From positions 62,001 through 126,000 of the forward strand of contig NZ_JAMBPR010000006.1 in NCBI RefSeq assembly GCF_024206475.1: DNA of 64,000 bases, in the 5' to 3' direction. The position numbers and the translations under genes are program-made. Positions 61,235 to 64,000 of this stretch are shown in pieces. Source of the stretch: Paraburkholderia sp. CNPSo 3274 (GTDB taxonomy: Bacteria > Pseudomonadota > Gammaproteobacteria > Burkholderiales > Burkholderiaceae). Position 1 is the first letter of the stretch; every line of letters begins with the position of its first letter. Under the pieces are notes generated by a model, which worked only from the letters and a program-made list of their open reading frames with translations, had not been told where the DNA came from and made no database searches.

Positions 61235-62704
61235 ATGCAAACCCAGATCGATTCAGGTTTCACGTTCGTGCTCTTCGGCGCCACCGGCGACCTCTCGATG
61301 CGCAAGATCCTCCCAGCCCTGTATGAAGCGCACCGTTCAGGCATGCTCGCGGAGTCAGGCAAGATCGTGGGCGTCGCGCGCCACGAAGAGGATCGCGCAG
61401 CGTACATCCAGTGGGTCGACGCGCACGTCAAGCCGCATGTGACGAAGAACGGCGGCTTCGACGACAAGGCGTGGGCCAGCTTCCTCGAGCGCATCGTCTA
61501 TGTGAAGCTCGACCTCTCGCGCGCCGAAGACTTCACGCATCTGCGCGACGGCATCGCGTCGCTGCCCGGCATTCGTGTGTTCTATCTCGCCACGGGCCCG
61601 TCGCTGTTCGTGCCGATCTGCCGCGCGCTTGCCGCCGTGGGTCTGAACGAGAATTCGCGCATCGTGCTGGAAAAGCCGCTCGGTTACGACCTCAAGTCGT
61701 CCAACGCGATCAACGACGCTGTGGGCGAGATCTTCGCCGAAGGCCAGATCTACCGGATCGACCACTATCTCGGCAAGGAGCCGGTGCAGAACCTGCTCGC
61801 GCTGCGTTTCGGCAACGCGCTCTTCGAGCCGCTGTGGCGCCGCGAATGGGTCGAGAGCATCCAGATCACGATTGCCGAAGAACTGGGCGTCGAAGCGCGC
61901 GGTGATTTTTATGACAACACGGGCGCGCTACGCGACATGGTGCAAAATCACCTGTTGCAGTTGCTCTCGATCGTCGCCATGGAGCCGCCGCATTCGATGG
62001 ATTCGGATTCGGTGCGTGACGAAAAGCTTCGCGTGCTGCGCGCGCTCAAGCCGATCAACCCGCTCGACATCGGCAAGGTCGCGGTGCGCGGGCAGTATCA
62101 CGCGGGCGTGATCCGCGGCCAGGCGGTGCCGGGCTATGCGACCGAGCATGGCGTGAAGCCCGAGAGCCACACCGAAACCTTCGTCGCGCTCAAGGTGGAG
62201 ATCGAGAACTGGCGCTGGGCGGGCGTGCCCTTCTTCCTGCGCACCGGCAAGCGCCTTGCCGACCGCGTGGCCGAGATCGTCGTGAACTTCCGCCCGGTGC
62301 CGCATTCGGCGCTCGGCGCGCCGGCGCTGCGCCCCGGCGCGAACCGCCTCGTGATCCGCCTGCAGCCGAACGAGAACATCCGCCTCTACTGCCTCGCGAA
62401 GCAGCCCGGCGAAGGCATGAATCTCGCGAGCGTGCATCTGGATCTCGCGTTCGACCAGTTCTTCCGCGAAGGCCAGATGGAGGCCTACCAGCGCCTGCTG
62501 CTCGACGTGATCAACGGGCGCCTCGCGCTCTTCGTGCGCCGCGACGAGCAGGAAGCGGCGTGGACGTGGGTCGAGCCGATCCTCAACGAGTGGGCGGCAA
62601 CGCCCCGCCCGCCCAAGCCGTACGCGGCCGGCACGTGGGGACCGGCGGCCGCGAGCGCGATGCTCGCGCAGCACGGCACCTGCTGGCTCGAAGAAGAGAA
62701 CTGA
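61235..62704 (+). CDS. zwf: Glucose-6-phosphate 1-dehydrogenase
   Basis: First enzyme of the oxidative pentose phosphate and Entner-Doudoroff routes. 489 residues: NADP-binding FGATGDLSMRKILPALYEA, substrate-binding RIDHYLGKEPVQN, and FFLRTGKRLADRV. It is the first gene of a rightward zwf-pgl-glk operon behind a HexR-type operator. Confidence 0.97.
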   Translation: MQTQIDSGFTFVLFGATGDLSMRKILPALYEAHRSGMLAESGKIVGVARHEEDRAAYIQWVDAHVKPHVTKNGGFDDKAWASFLERIVYVKLDLSRAEDFTHLRDGIASLPGIRVFYLATGPSLFVPICRALAAVGLNENSRIVLEKPLGYDLKSSNAINDAVGEIFAEGQIYRIDHYLGKEPVQNLLALRFGNALFEPLWRREWVESIQITIAEELGVEARGDFYDNTGALRDMVQNHLLQLLSIVAMEPPHSMDSDSVRDEKLRVLRALKPINPLDIGKVAVRGQYHAGVIRGQAVPGYATEHGVKPESHTETFVALKVEIENWRWAGVPFFLRTGKRLADRVAEIVVNFRPVPHSALGAPALRPGANRLVIRLQPNENIRLYCLAKQPGEGMNLASVHLDLAFDQFFREGQMEAYQRLLLDVINGRLALFVRRDEQEAAWTWVEPILNEWAATPRPPKPYAAGTWGPAAASAMLAQHGTCWLEEEN

Positions 62705-62797
62705 TGAGTTTGCATGGCGGCGCGCACAGTGAGCGCGACGCCGGACCGGACAGATGAACTACCCTGTAGACCTACAAAAAAGCAGCTTGGAGGAGAA

Positions 62798-63502
62798 GTG
62801 ATCGAGCTTCACGTATTCGACGACCCGCGCGTCCAATCCGACGCGTTGGCGCGAGCCGTGGGCGACGCGCTACATGCGTCGCTCGCCGCTCAGCAAGCGG
62901 CGCCCGGTATTACCGCGCGCCGTGCAACGCTTGCCGTCTCCGGTGGCACGAGCCCGCGCCCCTTCCTCGAGGCCCTTTCGACGCACCGTTTCGACTGGGC
63001 GCACATCGACGTCACGCTCGTCGACGACCGCTGGGTGCCGGACACCGACTCCGCGAGCAACGCGCGCCTTGCGCGCGAGACGCTGCTCACGCACGCAGCG
63101 GCCAGCGCGCACTTCCTGCCGCTCGTCGACGTGGCACAAGATCTCGACGCGCATGTCGCCGCGCTCAACGCCGACCCGGCCCGCAAGCTGCCGAACGTCG
63201 CCGTGCTCGGCATGGGCGAGGACGGCCACACGGCCTCGATTTTCGCCGACGCCCCCGAATGGCACGAAGCCATCACTACGGCGCGCCCGTTCGTGGCCGT
63301 GCATCCGCAGGCCGCGCCGCACGCGCGCGTCTCGTGGTCGATGCAGGCGCTGCGCCAGATCGATCGGCTATTCCTGCTGATCGCGGGACAGCGCAAGCTC
63401 GAAGTGCTGCAACAGGCCGCCGCGGCCGAACAAAACAACGCCATCTCGAAGCTGGCGAACGACAAGGGAGTGAGACTCGATGTCTACTGGTGCGCCCAAT
63501 AA
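62798..63502 (+). CDS. pgl: 6-phosphogluconolactonase
   Basis: Hydrolyses 6-phosphogluconolactone made by Zwf. 234 residues: [36 protein letters not shown] and [16 protein letters not shown] are the family segments. The start is a GTG with GGAGGAG immediately upstream. The glk ATG lies 23 bp inside its end. Confidence 0.94.
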   Translation: MIELHVFDDPRVQSDALARAVGDALHASLAAQQAAPGITARRATLAVSGGTSPRPFLEALSTHRFDWAHIDVTLVDDRWVPDTDSASNARLARETLLTHAAASAHFLPLVDVAQDLDAHVAALNADPARKLPNVAVLGMGEDGHTASIFADAPEWHEAITTARPFVAVHPQAAPHARVSWSMQALRQIDRLFLLIAGQRKLEVLQQAAAAEQNNAISKLANDKGVRLDVYWCAQ

Positions 63503-64000
63503 AACCGCCCCTGGCGCAGGCCAGCACGCCGACGGTCCGAGGCTGCTCGCCGACATCGGCGGAACCAACGCGCGCTTCGCGCTGGAAACGGGCCCGGGCG
63601 AAATCGGCCAGGTGCGCGTGTATCCGTGCGCGCAGTATCCCGGCGTCGCGGAAGTGATCCAGCAATACCTGAAGGACAACAAGATCGGCCGTGTGAATCA
63701 CGCGGCCGTCGCCATTGCGAATCCGGTCGACGGCGACCAGGTGCGCATGACCAATCACGACTGGACCTTCTCGATCGAAGCGACGCGCCGCGCGCTCGGT
63801 TTCGACACGCTGCTGGTCGTCAACGATTTCACCGCGCTCGCCATGGCGCTGCCTGGCTTGACCGACTCGCAGCGCGTGCAGGTAGGCGGCGGCCAGCGCC
63901 GCCAGAACAGCGTGATCGGCCTGCTCGGGCCGGGCACGGGTCTCGGCGTCTCTGGCCTCATTCCCGCCGACGACCGCTGGATCGCGCTCGGCAGCGAAGG
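63480..64000 (+). CDS. glk: Glucokinase, N-terminal part (3' end outside window)
   Basis: Phosphorylates glucose with ATP. The visible 173 residues contain the phosphate-binding [15 protein letters not shown], the catalytic aspartate region [15 protein letters not shown] and [14 protein letters not shown]. The ATG at 63480 overlaps pgl by 23 bp. In Burkholderia relatives, glk is commonly fused to a C-terminal RpiR/HexR-type regulator; the window ends before this can be tested. Confidence 0.94.
   Translation, partial: MSTGAPNKTAPGAGQHADGPRLLADIGGTNARFALETGPGEIGQVRVYPCAQYPGVAEVIQQYLKDNKIGRVNHAAVAIANPVDGDQVRMTNHDWTFSIEATRRALGFDTLLVVNDFTALAMALPGLTDSQRVQVGGGQRRQNSVIGLLGPGTGLGVSGLIPADDRWIALGSE

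Overview
The window is a gap-free stretch of high-GC chromosome from a beta-proteobacterium of the family Burkholderiaceae (Burkholderia, Paraburkholderia or Caballeronia type). The evidence is the gene content and order: pepN-fbp, a yicC-gmk-rpoZ-spoT cluster, minCDE, bioAFDB, a Gram-negative porin ending in phenylalanine, and a glucose ABC transporter facing zwf-pgl-glk across a HexR-type palindrome. Most of the window is conserved housekeeping sequence. The genus is an inference.

Layout. 1-3.3 kb: 3' part of pepN, fbp, tRNA-Thr(CGT). 3.4-9 kb: a broken lysR, an aldo/keto reductase, small orphan proteins, a secreted chorismate mutase, an exonuclease/GIY-YIG fusion, a cold-shock protein with a readable promoter and leader, and a candidate leftward small RNA. 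9.3-19.7 kb: porin, greB, two tandem tRNA-Arg(ACG), a NinX-like protein, spoT-rpoZ-gmk-yicC (leftward), rph-rdgB-hemW (rightward), tRNA-Ser(TGA). 20-25 kb: small envelope proteins, an MHS-type MFS carrier behind a long leader, and waaC flanked by two tiny lipoproteins. 25.3-29 kb: minCDE, an acetyltransferase, map. 29.2-33.4 kb: a truncated glycosyltransferase-like gene, then a small island at the 3' end of tRNA-Ser(CGA). 33.6-36.3 kb: serS and rarA. 36.5-50.8 kb: cytX-like permease, bioAFDB, secreted hydrolase, ychJ, SDR, thiolase, aceK, a MerR regulator and an MBL hydrolase. 50.9-56.2 kb: lolA, ftsK, trxB, an Smr protein. 56.3-64 kb: the sugar ABC transporter facing zwf-pgl-glk; glk runs off the window.

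The most interesting part is 29.96-33.36 kb. A 20-bp exact direct repeat, made of the tRNA-Ser(CGA) 3' end plus six flanking bases, bounds a segment of about 3.4 kb without an integrase. It holds one 777-residue protein and one exported 186-residue protein that overlap as TGATG. The large protein has an M23-like N-terminus and a glycosidase/lysozyme-like C-terminus. Base composition drops sharply inside the gene near 31,790 and stays low through the partner. I read this as a polymorphic antibacterial effector with an exchanged C-terminal toxin domain and its periplasmic immunity protein, inserted as an orphan module. It could be delivered by a type VI secretion system encoded elsewhere.

Other notable points are the trxB-ftsK-lolA / rarA-serS order, known to be contiguous in E. 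coli apart from lrp, but split here by about 14.6 kb; a candidate 85-nt RNA with three hairpins upstream of the porin; decamer repeats between bioD and bioB; and a MerR promoter with the typical 19-bp spacer.
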